DNA of 5,818 bases from Bacillota bacterium. Its GTDB lineage: Bacteria; Bacillota; Clostridia; Christensenellales; Aristaeellaceae. Within the stretch, counting starts at the first letter, position 1. The number at the start of each line of letters is the position of its first letter. The notes beneath the pieces are model-generated. The model saw only the letters and a program-made list of their open reading frames with translations. It searched no databases and was not told the origin of the DNA. Shown piece after piece: positions 5,176 to 5,818 of the stretch. A program made the position numbers and the translations under genes. Location of the stretch: assembly GCA_023404715.1 (NCBI GenBank), contig JAEYAR010000184.1, positions 1 to 5,818 on the forward strand. The letters are read 5' to 3'.

Positions 5176-5818
5176 TCACTCCATCTGCCCGGAAAGGCAA
5201 AGCGCCATGGTCAGCGCGGCCATGCCCGCGGTCTCCGTGCGCAGGATGCGCGGGCCTAGCGTCACGGCGCGCGCGCCGCGCGCCGTAAGCCACGCGATCT
5301 CCTCCCTTGTCATGCCGCCCTCCGGGCCGACGACGATGGCGATGCGCTGCGCGTTCGTCTCGCGGATTGCCGCGCGGATGCCGCCCTCCCGCGCCTCCTC
5401 CCAAGGGACGAGCACGAGGTCGTAGTCCTCCGCGAGCGCCCGCGCGTGCAAGGAAAGCGGCTGCGCCTCCAGGACTTCGGGCACGCGCGCCCGGCCGCAT
5501 TGCTTGGACGCCTCGCGGGCAATGCGCCGCCAGCGCTCCGCCTTTCGCGCGCCGACCTTGCCGGAAACCTGCGCGACACAGCGCTCCATGATCACGGGCG
5601 CGACGGCGTAAACGCCCAGCTCCGTGCATTTTTGCACGATGAACTCCAGCTTGTCGGCCTTGGGCAGCCCCTGATAGAGCGTCACGCGCACGCCCGGCTC
5701 GCCATCGGGCAACGCCCCCAAGATCTCGGCGCAGACGCCGTCCTTCGAAACCTCCGTAAGCCGCGCCGCATAGCGGCAAACGCCGTCCAGCAGCTCTACC
5801 TCGTCGCCCGGCGCCAAT
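5176..5818 (-). CDS. rsmE: 16S rRNA (uracil-1498-N3)-methyltransferase RsmE, 5' end cut by the window edge
   Basis: This enzyme uses S-adenosylmethionine to methylate N3 of U1498 in helix 44 of 16S rRNA, acting on the assembled 30S subunit in the cytoplasm. The visible 213 residues run to a TGA stop at 5178-5176. The first ones (APGDEVELLDG) match the end of the N-terminal PUA-like RNA-binding part. After that come the family motifs KADKLEFIVQKCTELGV (visible residues 53-69), RWRRIAREASKQCGR (95-109), and the SAM-binding trefoil-knot motifs VGPEGG (163-168) and LGPRILRTETA (187-197). The family is usually about 240-250 residues, so roughly 30 N-terminal residues lie beyond base 5818. A TTG at 5817 could be read as a start, but it falls inside the PUA-like domain and is unlikely to be one. 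The stop is 4 bases before mtaB, so the two genes are almost surely cotranscribed. Confidence 0.95.
   Translation of the reverse strand, partial: LAPGDEVELLDGVCRYAARLTEVSKDGVCAEILGALPDGEPGVRVTLYQGLPKADKLEFIVQKCTELGVYAVAPVIMERCVAQVSGKVGARKAERWRRIAREASKQCGRARVPEVLEAQPLSLHARALAEDYDLVLVPWEEAREGGIRAAIRETNAQRIAIVVGPEGGMTREEIAWLTARGARAVTLGPRILRTETAGMAALTMALCLSGQME

Overview
The window carries seven protein genes, all on the minus strand, two of them cut by the window edges. Read in the direction of transcription (right to left) the order is: rsmE (5' end missing), mtaB, a HIT-family hydrolase (hinT type), an ABC-type AAA ATPase of unknown role, a GH29 alpha-L-fucosidase, an AraC-family regulator with a GyrI-like sensor domain, and the first 20 codons of rpsU (bS21). 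The long plus-strand open frames are antisense shadows in GC-rich DNA.

The organism is most likely a GC-rich member of the Bacillota, class Clostridia, perhaps gut-dwelling. The evidence is strong AGGAGG-type ribosome binding sites, a consensus sigma-A promoter before rpsU, the rsmE-mtaB-hinT...rpsU gene order typical of Clostridia, and a fucosidase of the kind common in gut bacteria. The species cannot be named from this sequence.

Right part (5818-3460): a housekeeping translation and RNA-modification operon. RsmE methylates 16S rRNA and MtaB makes the ms2t6A37 modification on tRNA. The HIT hydrolase follows, and the unit closes with a clear intrinsic terminator at 3491-3460. The rsmE stop and mtaB start are 4 bases apart, and mtaB and hinT are 39 bases apart.

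Middle part (3431-235): three tightly spaced genes (gaps of 19 and 70 bases) lie between hinT and rpsU, which are commonly neighbours in Clostridia. They look like an accessory cassette that entered a conserved housekeeping neighbourhood. The fucosidase has its catalytic residues and no signal peptide, so it probably acts in the cytoplasm on imported fucosylated oligosaccharides. No transporter or fucose catabolic gene is visible. The ATPase belongs to a widespread but uncharacterised family. The regulator may control the cassette, but its sensor domain belongs to a family better known for drug-like ligands.

Left part (234-1): a 173-base intergenic region holds a near-perfect sigma-A promoter (TTGACG, 17 bases, TATAAT), a leader of about 70 bases with a small hairpin and two tandem GGAGG motifs, and then the start of rpsU. 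I see no wholly new system here. The best leads are the split synteny, the unexplained ATPase-fucosidase-regulator grouping, and the rpsU leader.
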